Shown: positions 1 through 7,408 of the stretch, in pieces | How positions within the stretch are numbered: the first letter of the stretch is position 1 | Layout of the letters: each line of letters starts with the position of its first letter | Origin: Lachnospiraceae bacterium UBA7012 | GTDB taxonomy: Bacteria; Bacillota; Clostridia; Lachnospirales; Lachnospiraceae | DNA length: 19,083 bases | Direction of reading: 5' to 3' | Assembly (NCBI GenBank): GCA_002449595.1 | Contig: DJXE01000174.1 | Span: 8,148 to 27,230, forward strand | The notes under the pieces: model-generated | Databases searched by the model: none | What the model was told of the DNA's origin: nothing | Seen by the model: only the letters and a program-made list of their open reading frames with translations | Program-made: the position numbers and the translations under genes

Positions 1-1334
1 CCGATGATCTTGATGGAGTTCTTGTTCGCGCCGACGGTGCCGTCCGAGCCGAGGCCCCAGAACTTCAGGCTCTTCGTGCTCTTCGGCAGAACGTCGACCG
101 GCGCGCCGAGTTTGAGCGAGGTGAAGGTCACGTCGTCGTCAATGCCGACCGTGAAGTGGTTCTTCGGGTTGTACTTCTTCATGTTGTCGAAGACGGCGAC
201 GATCTGGTTCGGCGTCACGTCCTTGATCGAGAGGCCGTATCTGCCGCCGTAGACCTGCGGCTTGTTGTCCACTTCGTTGAAGGCGCCGCAGACGTCGAGA
301 TAGAGCGGCTCGCCGAGGGAGCCCGGCTCCTTCGTGCGGTCGAGGACCGTGACCTTTTTCACCGTATCCGGAAGCTCTTTCAGGAAATGTTCGATCGAGA
401 ACGGGCGGTACAGGTGGACTTCCAGGAAGCCGACCTTCTCGCCCTGGCTGTTCAGGTATTCGACAGTCTCACGGATCACACCCGCGGAGGAACCCATCGC
501 GATGATGATGCGGTCGGCGTCCGCCGCGCCGTAGTAATTGAACAGGCGGTAGTCGCGGCCGGTCATCTTATTGATCTTGTTCATGTAGTATTCCACGATG
601 CCCGGAATTGCCTGATAGAACGGGTTCGCGGACTCCCGCGTCTGGAAGTAGACGTCGGGATTCATGACGATACTGCGCATGACAGGGCGCTCCGGGTTCA
701 GGCTGCTCTTGCGGAACGCGTCGAGCGCCTCCTGGTCGATGAGGCCCTTCAGTTCTTCGTAATCGATGACGTCGACCTTCTGGATCTCGTGGGAGGTCCG
801 AAAGCCGTCAAAGAAGTGTATGAACGGGACCCTGCCCTTGATCGCCGCGAGATGGGCGATCGCCGCGAGGTCCATGTTTTCCTGGACGGAGTCGGTGCAG
901 AGCATCGCCATGCCGGTCTGGCGGCAGGCCATGACGTCCGAGTGCTCGCCGAAGATCGAGAACGCGTGCGTGCCGACGGTTCTCGCGCTGACGTGCAGGA
1001 CGCCCGGCTTGAGCTGTCCCGCGAGGCGGTAGAGCGTCGGGATCATCAGGAGGAGTCCCTGTGAAGACGTGAAAGACGTCGTCAGCGCGCCGGTCTCAAG
1101 AGAGCCGTGCATCGCGCCGACCGCGCCCGCCTCCGACTGCATCTCGACGAGCTTCACGCGCTGGCCGAAGAGGTTCAGCCTCCCGTTCGCCGACCACTCG
1201 TCGACCGCCTCCGCCATCGGTGAGGACGGCGTGATCGGGTAGATCGTCGCTACCTCGGTGAATGCATATGCAATATATGCAGCCGCCTCGTTGCCGTCCA
1301 TGGTTTTCTGGATCCGCTGTTTTTTGCCTGCCAT
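1..1334 (-). CDS. nifJ: Pyruvate:ferredoxin (flavodoxin) oxidoreductase, N-terminal part (runs off the window)
   Basis: This enzyme oxidatively decarboxylates pyruvate with CoA to acetyl-CoA and CO2, passing electrons to ferredoxin or flavodoxin in the cytoplasm; it is central to anaerobic fermentation. About 444 residues of a family that is usually near 1170 residues are present, so the 3' part (ferredoxin-type 4Fe-4S domain and TPP-pyrophosphate domain) lies beyond position 1. Visible signatures are YPITPSSPMAE near residues 32-42 (substrate/TPP loop), QSEAGA near 66-71 with the TPP-activating Glu, GTHAFSIFGEHSDV near 121-134, and FFDGFRTSHE near 174-183. The last visible residues (WGLGSDGTVGANKN) are typical of the next domain. 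The start is the ATG at 1334, preceded by a purine-rich AAGGAAAAGGGG stretch, and gives the usual MDGNEAAA beginning. It has its own promoter and leader. Confidence 0.95.
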   Translation of the reverse strand, partial: MAGKKQRIQKTMDGNEAAAYIAYAFTEVATIYPITPSSPMAEAVDEWSANGRLNLFGQRVKLVEMQSEAGAVGAMHGSLETGALTTSFTSSQGLLLMIPTLYRLAGQLKPGVLHVSARTVGTHAFSIFGEHSDVMACRQTGMAMLCTDSVQENMDLAAIAHLAAIKGRVPFIHFFDGFRTSHEIQKVDVIDYEELKGLIDQEALDAFRKSSLNPERPVMRSIVMNPDVYFQTRESANPFYQAIPGIVEYYMNKINKMTGRDYRLFNYYGAADADRIIIAMGSSAGVIRETVEYLNSQGEKVGFLEVHLYRPFSIEHFLKELPDTVKKVTVLDRTKEPGSLGEPLYLDVCGAFNEVDNKPQVYGGRYGLSIKDVTPNQIVAVFDNMKKYNPKNHFTVGIDDDVTFTSLKLGAPVDVLPKSTKSLKFWGLGSDGTVGANKNSIKII

Positions 1335-1373
1335 TTCCCCTTTTCCTTCTTTCTCAAGATTTTCCAACATTTG

Positions 1374-1412
1374 CCGCGAAGCCTTTTCTTATCCCCCATA
1401 AAGGCTCCGCGG
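1374..1412 (-). promoter_or_regulatory. Long hairpin in the nifJ 5' leader
   Basis: Arms 1374-1386 (CCGCGAAGCCTTT) and 1400-1412 (AAAGGCTCCGCGG) pair over 13 positions with one A/C mismatch around a 13-nt loop. It lies about 40 nt upstream of the nifJ start, downstream of the predicted promoter. No T-tract follows on the minus strand, so it is not a classic terminator. A role in mRNA stability or translation is inference only. Confidence 0.5.
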
Positions 1413-1484
1413 GAAGATCTGTTTCTCAGTTAATATTTATACAAAAAATATTCATATAAGCACTGAGAATATCCTTTTGCTATC

Positions 1485-1513
1485 ATTATACGTCTGCTCT
1501 CCGGCCGCCTCAA
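1485..1513 (-). promoter_or_regulatory. Predicted sigma-A promoter for nifJ
   Basis: Read on the minus strand, TTGAGG (1513-1508) is followed by 17 nt and then a perfect TATAAT (1490-1485). This would give a leader of roughly 145 nt before the nifJ ATG. The rest of the gap 1335-1673 holds the leader hairpin and the hslO terminator. A 65-codon reading frame across 1452-1649 has no ribosome binding site and overlaps that terminator, so I do not call it. Confidence 0.6.
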
Positions 1514-1612
1514 TAGCCTGCATGTATGATTCATCATATACTTTTCCTATCATATTTCGTATCGGATGGTCCTTCGGATAAGCCTGGCGGCCGCTTTGCG
1601 GCCTGATCACGG

Positions 1613-1642
1613 AAAAAAACAGCCGGCGCTGTTCGCGCCGGC
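1613..1642 (-). terminator. Rho-independent terminator after hslO
   Basis: A perfect 8-bp stem (GCCGGCGC at 1622-1629 with GCGCCGGC at 1635-1642) has a 5-nt loop and is followed on the minus strand by seven T residues (1619-1613). It begins about 30 nt after the hslO stop codon. A second perfect hairpin (GGCCGC/GCGGCC, 1589-1603) lies just beyond it. Confidence 0.9.
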
Positions 1643-1673
1643 CATGCACCGAAAACCAGAGAATAATTATGAA

Positions 1674-2561
1674 CTATGACTGGCGGGATACTTCCTCCCG
1701 CAGCGCGAGGATCTCCTCCGCACTGTAGTGGTATTTCTTTCCGCAGAACTGACAGGTGAGCGTCGTGCCCTCCTTCTGCTTCGCAATCTCGGAGAGCTCG
1801 TCCTCTCCGAGCAGCATCAGCGCCCGCTCGGTGCGCTCCCTGGTGCAGTTGCAGAAAAAGCGGACCGGCTTCGTCTCCAGGATCTCCAGGTCGAAGCCTT
1901 CCAGCACGCGCCGCAGCATGTCCTCCGGAGAGGCTCCTTCGCGCTGCATGTCCGTGACGTACGGGATGTGCTTCAGGTTCTCCTCCAGCTTCGTGATCAC
2001 CGCGTCGTCCGCAAACGGCATGACCTGCACGATAAATCCGCCCGCACAGAGCACGGAGTGGTCTGTGTCCACCAGGACGCCCAAGCCCACGGAGGAAGGG
2101 ATCTGCTCGGACTCCGCGAAGTAATGCGTGATGTCCTCGGCGATCTCGCCGGAGTAGATCGGCGTCTGTCCCGCGTAGCTGTCCTTCATGTTCAGGTCGC
2201 GGATGACCGTGAGCGTCCCGCGCCCGACGGCGCCGCCGACGTTCAGGTGGCCGTCCTCCTTCAGGGGCAGCATCACCAGCGGGTTCTTCACATATCCCTT
2301 GACGCCTCCGTGGCTGTCCGCCGTGACGACGATGCCCTGCAGCGGCCCGTCTCCGTCAAACTGAATCGTCAGAAGGTCCTTTTCCCCCTTCAGCATGTAC
2401 GCCATCATCAGCGCCGCGCTCATCGTGCGGCCCAGGGCCGCCGTCGCGACCGGCGTCGTGCCGTGCGCCTTCCTGGCCTCCTCCACGAGTTCTCTCGTCG
2501 TCACCGCGAATACGCGCAGCTGCTCATTTGCCGCCACGCCGCGGACCATATAATCACTCAT
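1674..2561 (-). CDS. hslO: Redox-regulated molecular chaperone Hsp33
   Basis: Hsp33 is a cytoplasmic holdase that is inactive when reduced and zinc-bound. Oxidative unfolding stress oxidises its four cysteines and unmasks binding of unfolding proteins. The 295-residue product has the family length. The C-terminal redox switch is intact: Cys-X-Cys at residues 237 and 239 (FFCNC) and Cys-X2-Cys at 270 and 273 (CQFCGKKY). The N-terminal domain carries typical stretches such as GRTMSAALMMAYMLKGE and GGFIVQVMP. The start at 2561 is supported by GGAGG 9 nt upstream. A terminator hairpin ends only about 30 nt before the start, leaving no room for a separate promoter in that gap, so expression may depend on read-through. 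With the OhrR/Trx block it is one of two oxidative-stress loci in the window. Confidence 0.97.
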   Translation of the reverse strand: MSDYMVRGVAANEQLRVFAVTTRELVEEARKAHGTTPVATAALGRTMSAALMMAYMLKGEKDLLTIQFDGDGPLQGIVVTADSHGGVKGYVKNPLVMLPLKEDGHLNVGGAVGRGTLTVIRDLNMKDSYAGQTPIYSGEIAEDITHYFAESEQIPSSVGLGVLVDTDHSVLCAGGFIVQVMPFADDAVITKLEENLKHIPYVTDMQREGASPEDMLRRVLEGFDLEILETKPVRFFCNCTRERTERALMLLGEDELSEIAKQKEGTTLTCQFCGKKYHYSAEEILALREEVSRQS

Positions 2562-2590
2562 TAATTACTGCCTCCTGCCTGCTCTATCTG

Positions 2591-2619
2591 AAAAAGCAGG
2601 GCGGATGGCCGTCCTGCTT
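2591..2619 (-). terminator. Terminator or attenuator between the small membrane-protein gene and hslO
   Basis: Arms 2594-2604 and 2609-2619 form 11 bp (one G-T) around a 4-nt loop, followed on the minus strand by TTTTT (2595-2591, overlapping the base of the stem). It terminates transcripts coming from the small gene at 2731-2883 and sits just ahead of the hslO ribosome binding site. A weaker alternative pairing, 2618-2624 with 2641-2647, would overlap the first two bases of the stem. Confidence 0.8.
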
Positions 2620-2730
2620 CTCTCATCATCCCGCCGCTGCGAGAAAACTGCATCTGTCTTTCAGCGCGTGATCGCCGCGCCTGTCACTCTGAGCACGAAA
2701 GCCGGACGCGCCGCACTATATGAACCGTTG

Positions 2731-2883
2731 TCAGTTCTCGTCATCGCCCTTTAAGGTGGTGTCGCTGCTCGCCGCGCTGCTGACAGCCGCCGCCGCAATG
2801 ACCGCGGCAATGACCGCAATAAGCACCATCACACCGAATGCCGCAATGGCGATGATCACGCCGATGTTCGCTCCCTGCTCCAT
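2731..2883 (-). CDS. Small single-pass membrane protein, 50 residues, function unknown
   Basis: I do not recognise a named family. The frame starts with ATG at 2883 and ends with TGA at 2731-2733. It encodes a short polar N-terminus (MEQGANIG), one long hydrophobic stretch at about residues 8-36 rich in Ile, Ala and Val (VIIAIAAFGVMVLIAVIAAV), and a small acidic tail ending KGDDEN. This is the layout of a single-helix membrane protein. Support for a real gene comes from GGGAGAGG just upstream of the start, a predicted promoter at 2980-3008 and a strong terminator after it at 2591-2619. The mostly Ala/Ser composition also fits low-complexity DNA, so it could be chance. It lies between the LRR gene and hslO. 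Confidence 0.6.
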   Translation of the reverse strand: MEQGANIGVIIAIAAFGVMVLIAVIAAVIAAAAVSSAASSDTTLKGDDEN

Positions 2884-2979
2884 TTATGCCTCTCCCATGT
2901 TCTGAAATACGGACCCGCACGCGGCGGCAGCCGCTGCCACGCCTTTATGATCCGTCAAAATCGTATATCTGCAAAAACA

Positions 2980-3008
2980 AGTATATTCTATCCTCGCCCA
3001 AAACACAA
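2980..3008 (-). promoter_or_regulatory. Possible promoter for the small membrane-protein gene
   Basis: On the minus strand, TTGTGT (3008-3003) is followed by 17 nt and TATACT (2985-2980). The -10 matches 5 of 6 consensus bases and the -35 only 3 of 6. The stretch around it is the most AT-rich part of 2884-3092. A short perfect hairpin (GGCTGT/ACAGCC, 3030-3045) lies upstream, after the LRR gene, without a T-tract. Confidence 0.4.
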
Positions 3009-3092
3009 ATTCCCGAATACTATCTATGCGGCTGTTCCCACAGCCTGTGGAGCAGGACCTGCATGCGGCCTTGCCCGCCGTCCGGAATATCT

Positions 3093-4313
3093 TCAGATCT
3101 CCAGATCCTCAAACCCGGTCGCCATGGAAAAGCTCTCCGTCCGCACCCGCATCATCTCATTCAGCAGCGCGGATGAGAGGTGCTCCTCCCCCGCGGTCCG
3201 GATCAGGCTGCTCACGTCGCCCGCCGTCAGGTCGCCCGTCTCCATCAGCGCCGAAAACAGCGCCGCGAACGGATCCGGCTGCTTCGGGTCCTCCGGCATG
3301 AACTGCGGCGCCTGCGCGAAGTGGTCGATGAGCAGGCGGATGTACCACGCCCGGTACTCCGGCAGGAGCGCCCCGTCATAGCGCAGCCGTCCCAGCGCCA
3401 TCCGCGCGGAAAAGTCGAGCCGGAACACCTCCTGCGCCAGCTGGTCGAAGTAGACCGCCTTCTCCGTGAAGAAGTCCTTCGGGATGTGTGACAGCCGCCC
3501 GAACGTCCGGTCCGCGATCAGGATCTTGTCCCGCGCGGCGGGAAGCCCGATCCGGTAAGCGGTCCTGCCGCTCCTGTCCAGCTTGTCCATCCACTGCAGC
3601 GACGCGGCGTGGTCGAACGCGTTGTCCGCGATCGCGTAGTCCGCATCCGCCGCCCTCGCCTTCTCCTTTCCGGGAAAAGCTTCTTTCGTCGCGATCCTGA
3701 GCTTCACCAGCCCGCTGCTGTTAAAGGTGTGCGCCCCCAGCACACGCAGGCTCTCCGGAAGGACGAGCTCCTTCAGGCTGTGGCACGCGTAGAACGCGCC
3801 GACGTCCGGCATGCCGCGCAGCATCTCGCCGGAGATGCAGTTCTGCACCCGGTCCTGCAAGGCGCCTTCGTCGCAGAGTCCGACCGCGATGAGCGAGTCC
3901 GGAAGCGATACTTTCTTCAGGTTCACGCACTCGCCGAACGTCCCGGCGCGGATCAGTTTTACGCCGGCGGGGACGTTCACCTTCTTCAGGTTGTGGCAGT
4001 GCCAGAACGCGTACGCGCCGATCTCCCGGACCGTGTCGGGGAGCACGACCTCCTCCGGGCCGCCCTCATCCGTCTTCTCGTGCGTCACCTTGCCGCCCGA
4101 CATCAGGATGAACATGTTGAAGCTGTAGGGCGGGCGGAAGCCGGAGACAAAGTCCTTCTCCTCCATATGGAACGGCGCGAAGGCCATCGGCGCGATCCGC
4201 GTCACCGCGCGGCCTTCGACCTGCGCGGGGATCACCGCCGCCTCCTTCGTTCTGGGCCAACGGACCAGGGTCAGCGTCCCGTCCGCGTTCTCTGTATATC
4301 TGCCTTCATTCAT
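3093..4313 (-). CDS. BspA-type leucine-rich-repeat protein, cytoplasmic, linked to MoxR/VWA genes
   Basis: The 406-residue product has BspA/LRR_5-type repeats in its N-terminal two thirds. Examples are LPDTVREIGAYAFWHCHNL, VPAGVKLIRAGTFGECVNL and LPESLRVLGAHTF, each with the usual hydrophobic ladder. There is no signal peptide, membrane anchor or cell-wall motif, unlike most surface BspA proteins, so it is probably cytoplasmic. The C-terminal ~140 residues lack the repeat and look helical (SARMALGRLRYDGALLPEYRAWYIRLLIDHF). It starts 42 bp after the MoxR gene stops and is the last gene of the VWA-MoxR-LRR unit, so binding clients or partners for the ATPase is a reasonable inference. The ATG at 4313 is chosen over an out-of-frame ATG at 4309. 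A GAGGATGGGA stretch upstream is a moderate ribosome binding site. Confidence 0.85.
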   Translation of the reverse strand: MNEGRYTENADGTLTLVRWPRTKEAAVIPAQVEGRAVTRIAPMAFAPFHMEEKDFVSGFRPPYSFNMFILMSGGKVTHEKTDEGGPEEVVLPDTVREIGAYAFWHCHNLKKVNVPAGVKLIRAGTFGECVNLKKVSLPDSLIAVGLCDEGALQDRVQNCISGEMLRGMPDVGAFYACHSLKELVLPESLRVLGAHTFNSSGLVKLRIATKEAFPGKEKARAADADYAIADNAFDHAASLQWMDKLDRSGRTAYRIGLPAARDKILIADRTFGRLSHIPKDFFTEKAVYFDQLAQEVFRLDFSARMALGRLRYDGALLPEYRAWYIRLLIDHFAQAPQFMPEDPKQPDPFAALFSALMETGDLTAGDVSSLIRTAGEEHLSSALLNEMMRVRTESFSMATGFEDLEI

Positions 4314-4355
4314 TGGTCAGCGTCCCATCCTCTGTCTCACTGAGCCTGTGCTCTG

Positions 4356-5714
4356 TCAAAGCTCGATCCGGATCTCCCGGAGCAGATCCTCCTCCCGCTT
4401 GTGCAGGAGCAGTTCCCTGCTCTCCTCAAAGTAGTCCATGCTGAGGAACTGGCCGATAAACGCCGTCGCGCGGCGTGACACGGACAGGTCATTGACCGCG
4501 ATCGAGAGCTCAAGTCCTTTTCCAAAAGCATCCTTCAGGAAGCGCAGCATGTTTCCGATCTCCTGCTGCGTGCGCGCGACCTCGGACTGCAGCTGCGCCG
4601 TCTCCGCGCGGACCGCGTCCCTGCGCTGTGTCCACTCCGTCTCGGAAGGAAGGCCTTCCTCCGCCGCCCTGGCGTCCATCTTCGCGCGCTGTGCCTTCAG
4701 GGCAGCAACCTGCCCCGCCAGGTCATCATGCTTTTTCACGCACAGGTCCATGTCGCCCGTGACCTGCTCGAGCAGGAGGCCGACCAGCGTGATGCGCTCG
4801 TCCGTGCGCGCTTCCTTCGCCTCGTCGAGGACTTCCTCGTCGTACAGGCCCTGCAGGATGCGGTCGGTCTGCCATGCCTTCTTGTACTTCTGGTAGAGCT
4901 GGTAATAGAGCGCGAAATCGCGCGCCGTGTCCGGATCCTGGAGATACTGGGAGACGAGCGCGTCCGTGACGGGGATCCCGAGCATCTCGTGGTAGCGGAT
5001 CATCTCGGAGAGGTCCTCCCACGCGCGGGGCGTCACGACGTTCATGCCGTTCACCTGCGTCGTCATCTTGTAGAAATCGTCGGGGCGGATGTCGAGATAG
5101 CTGATCACGCAGCGCTGCACGCCGTTGCGGATCGCGTATTCCTTGAATGCTGCGTAATCCGGCTCGATGTTCATGACCTTCAGGCGGTCCCTGGTCGCGG
5201 CGTCGAGCTCGTGCGCGCTCTTGTTGAAGCGCGGCGGGTTGCCGGCGGTCACGATGACCCATCCCGGCGGGACCTGGTGTCCGCCGAACACCTTATACTG
5301 CAGGAAAAGCAGCATCGCCGGCGACAGCGTCTCACTGACGCAGTTGATCTCGTCGAGGAAGAGGATGCCCTCCCGCTTCCCGGTCTCCCGCATGCAGTCG
5401 TAGACGCTCGCGAGGATCTCACTCATCGTGTACTCGCTCACCTGGTAATGCGTGCCGTCGAACTCCCGGTCCACGATGACCGGCAGGCCGAGCGCGCTCT
5501 GCCTCGTGTGGTGCGTCATTGAGTAGCTCACGAGGCCCAGTCCCATTTCATCCGCGATCTGCTGCATGATGGCTGTTTTTCCCAGTCCGGGGGGGCCCAT
5601 CACAAAGACCGGGCGCTGGTGCACGACCGGGATCTGGTAGGAGCCGTCCGCGTTCTTCTGCAGATAGATCCGCACTGCGTTTTTGATCTGTTCTTTTGCG
5701 GTTGCGATGTTCAT
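4356..5714 (-). CDS. MoxR-family AAA+ ATPase with C-terminal coiled coil
   Basis: MoxR ATPases act as chaperone-like remodelling machines, usually with a VWA-domain partner encoded next door. Visible motifs are Walker A GPPGLGKT (residues 40-47), Walker B ILFLDE (117-122), sensor-1 Asn in TAGNPPRFN (about 159), and DAATRDRLK (about 171-179) with candidate arginine-finger residues. At 452 residues it is longer than a minimal MoxR of about 330. The extra C-terminal part, roughly 290-400, is charged and heptad-like (LAGQVAALKAQRAKMDARAA and later AETAQLQSEVARTQQEIG), predicting a coiled coil. The start at 5714 has GAGGAAATAATAT just before it. It is second in the unit VWA (5843-7297), MoxR, LRR (3093-4313). 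Its substrate is unknown. Confidence 0.92.
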   Translation of the reverse strand: MNIATAKEQIKNAVRIYLQKNADGSYQIPVVHQRPVFVMGPPGLGKTAIMQQIADEMGLGLVSYSMTHHTRQSALGLPVIVDREFDGTHYQVSEYTMSEILASVYDCMRETGKREGILFLDEINCVSETLSPAMLLFLQYKVFGGHQVPPGWVIVTAGNPPRFNKSAHELDAATRDRLKVMNIEPDYAAFKEYAIRNGVQRCVISYLDIRPDDFYKMTTQVNGMNVVTPRAWEDLSEMIRYHEMLGIPVTDALVSQYLQDPDTARDFALYYQLYQKYKKAWQTDRILQGLYDEEVLDEAKEARTDERITLVGLLLEQVTGDMDLCVKKHDDLAGQVAALKAQRAKMDARAAEEGLPSETEWTQRRDAVRAETAQLQSEVARTQQEIGNMLRFLKDAFGKGLELSIAVNDLSVSRRATAFIGQFLSMDYFEESRELLLHKREEDLLREIRIEL

Positions 5715-5755
5715 ATATTATTTCCTCGTTTGGGCAAAATCCGTGAATGCGGTTT

Positions 5756-5830
5756 TGCCGAATGCGGCACCCGGCGTGTCAGCGCCGTTGGTGCAGTTTG
5801 AAAGTGCTGCATCGGCAGTGCTTTCAAACT
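5756..5830 (-). promoter_or_regulatory. Three consecutive hairpins in the VWA-MoxR intergenic gap
   Basis: Within the 128-bp gap there are TGCCG/CGGCA (5756-5769), CGGCG/CGCCG extended by CACC/GGTG (5768-5793), and a long hairpin 5795-5830. The long one has a perfect 10-bp outer stem (AGTTTGAAAG/CTTTCAAACT) plus 6 inner pairs including two G-T wobbles around a 4-nt loop. None is followed by a T-tract on the minus strand. They may set the relative amounts of the two messages by processing or partial termination; that is inference. Confidence 0.55.
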
Positions 5831-5842
5831 ACTCCTCAACTT

Positions 5843-7297
5843 TTATTGTCCCAGCAGTTTGATCGTGTCCGTGGAGAGCACCGCGCGGATCGCCCAGGAG
5901 GGCACGCGCGGGCTGATGTGGTCGTCCCGGTTGAAGATGAACGCGGTCTTGTAGTCCGGCGCCGCGGCCGGATACTCGCCGACGCCGTCCGTGAAATACA
6001 GGAGCCCGTCAGGCTTCTCCATCTTTCCCTCGTCCCGCAGCTGCTGAACGTAGGAGAAGACCGGGCGGAAATCCGTCCCGCCGAAGCCGCGCAGGCGGAG
6101 GTCCTTAATGACGTCCTCCAGCTCATCCATGTCCTTGATGCGCGTCACGCTCTGGACCTGTGCGTCGCACTGCATCAGCAGGATGTCCACCCTGCGGGTG
6201 AAGGAAGTCGTCGAGCGCAGCACGTCGCAGGTCTTCTGGAGGAAGCTCTGCACGATGTCGCCCTGCACGCTGCCCGACGTGTCGATCGCGATGACGAACG
6301 TCCGGATCCTGTGCTCTTCCGCGTATTCCAGCGGCTCGATCAGAGGAATGTTGCCGTAGATCTCCAGTCCGTACTTGTAGTAGGCGATGTCGAAGGCCTC
6401 GTCCGAGACGTGCAGGATCTCCTGCTCCGCGCCGAAGTTCCGCAGGAATTCGCCGTAGTCGATCTCCTGCCACAGGATCGGCTGCAGCTGGTCCACGAAG
6501 CGGCCGGCCTTGTGCCCGAACCGGTTCTGGAACGACGTGAGCTCCATCTGCGCCTGCCGCGCGAGCTTCTGCCACTCGCGCTTCAGGGCCTCCACGTCCC
6601 GCTGCTCCATCTCTGCCGCGAGTTCGTCCTCGTCCCCTTTTCCGGGGCCGGTCTCCTGCTGCGTGTCCTCGTCGTCCGTCTCGTCCGGAACAGCGATGAG
6701 GACGCCGCCGCGAACCTTTTTCCTCCCGGACTTCGCACGGGAAGTCCACAGGCTGTGGTCGTCGCGCATGAAGAGCTCGCGCCAGCGCAGGATCTCCTCC
6801 CGCGCGGAGGCGTCGCTGACGACCGCGTTGTAGATCTCCTCCGCGGTCATGTGCGGCGCGCGGCTGCCCACGCGGAAGAAGATGTCCTCCTCGTGCGCGT
6901 CCGCCGGCCGGAAGGCATCTCCCATCCCGCCGTCCGCGGACAGGTCCGCGATGATCTTGCCGACCGCGATGTCGCAGGCCGCGTCCCAGAGCTCCGAGTC
7001 CGCGATCTGCTTCCGGTACGGGTGCCCGAACAGGCAGTGCAGGAGCATGTGCATCAGCGTGCCTGCCGGCGACTCCGGATCCGCGGAAAAGGATCTCAGC
7101 AGCTCCTCCTCGTTGTAGAAGACGCTGCGTCCGTCCGTCAGCGGCATGCTGCCCGCCGCGTCCGCGGAAACAAAAGAGAGCCTCGCGGTCGCGTTCACCA
7201 GAAAATGAAACGCCGACAGCACCTGCTCTCTCGCGAGTTCCCATATTTTCAGGCATTGCTGCTGCCTGTTCCTGTATTCGGATGACTGCTCCGCCAT
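5843..7297 (-). CDS. VWA-like protein with N-terminal metallopeptidase-like domain (DUF2201/COG3864 type)
   Basis: The 484-residue product is the usual partner of a MoxR ATPase. The N-terminal domain carries HMLLHCLFGH (His83, His87, His92), matching the zinc-peptidase-like helix of DUF2201_N proteins. The spacing HxxxHxxxxH lacks the usual catalytic Glu after the first His, so peptidase activity is doubtful. A low-complexity acidic linker (DETDDEDTQQETGPGKGDED) follows mid-protein. The C-terminal VWA domain has a complete metal-ion-dependent adhesion site: DTSGS (339-343), Thr408 in GFGGTDF and Asp437 in YFTDG. No signal peptide or membrane segment is seen, so it is probably cytoplasmic. The start at 7297 has only a weak ribosome binding site. 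It is first in the VWA-MoxR-LRR unit. Confidence 0.9.
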   Translation of the reverse strand: MAEQSSEYRNRQQQCLKIWELAREQVLSAFHFLVNATARLSFVSADAAGSMPLTDGRSVFYNEEELLRSFSADPESPAGTLMHMLLHCLFGHPYRKQIADSELWDAACDIAVGKIIADLSADGGMGDAFRPADAHEEDIFFRVGSRAPHMTAEEIYNAVVSDASAREEILRWRELFMRDDHSLWTSRAKSGRKKVRGGVLIAVPDETDDEDTQQETGPGKGDEDELAAEMEQRDVEALKREWQKLARQAQMELTSFQNRFGHKAGRFVDQLQPILWQEIDYGEFLRNFGAEQEILHVSDEAFDIAYYKYGLEIYGNIPLIEPLEYAEEHRIRTFVIAIDTSGSVQGDIVQSFLQKTCDVLRSTTSFTRRVDILLMQCDAQVQSVTRIKDMDELEDVIKDLRLRGFGGTDFRPVFSYVQQLRDEGKMEKPDGLLYFTDGVGEYPAAAPDYKTAFIFNRDDHISPRVPSWAIRAVLSTDTIKLLGQ

Positions 7298-7324
7298 GGT
7301 ATACCCGTTTTAGCTTTGCTTAGC

Positions 7325-7362
7325 GCAGAACAGGCCGCCGCCGCAGCGGCAGCCTGAACTGC
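7325..7362 (-). terminator. Strong stem-loop between the AtuA operon and the VWA operon
   Basis: A 17-position stem (7325-7341 with 7346-7362) has three mismatched positions and a 4-nt loop. The central part (CAGGCCGCCGC/GCGGCAGCCTG) has one mismatch. It separates the end of the CoA-transferase/AtuA operon from the VWA gene. No clear T-tract follows on either strand, so it may be a weak or factor-dependent terminator or a boundary hairpin. Confidence 0.45.
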
Positions 7363-7408
7363 TTCCCACAAACTTCTTCTTTCTTCCTTTTCTTCCGTGT
7401 GCGCTGTA

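Noticed and set aside
156..1064. A 302-codon plus-strand frame opposite nifJ
   Set aside because: It is an antisense shadow of a GC-rich gene, rich in Arg, Asp and Val with no domain. The same applies to long plus-strand frames at 1728-2564, 5747-7285, 9292-10557, 15966-17150 and 17096-18178.
1452..1649. A 65-codon minus-strand frame between hslO and nifJ
   Set aside because: It contains the hslO terminator hairpin and the nifJ promoter, has no ribosome binding site and no recognisable domain.
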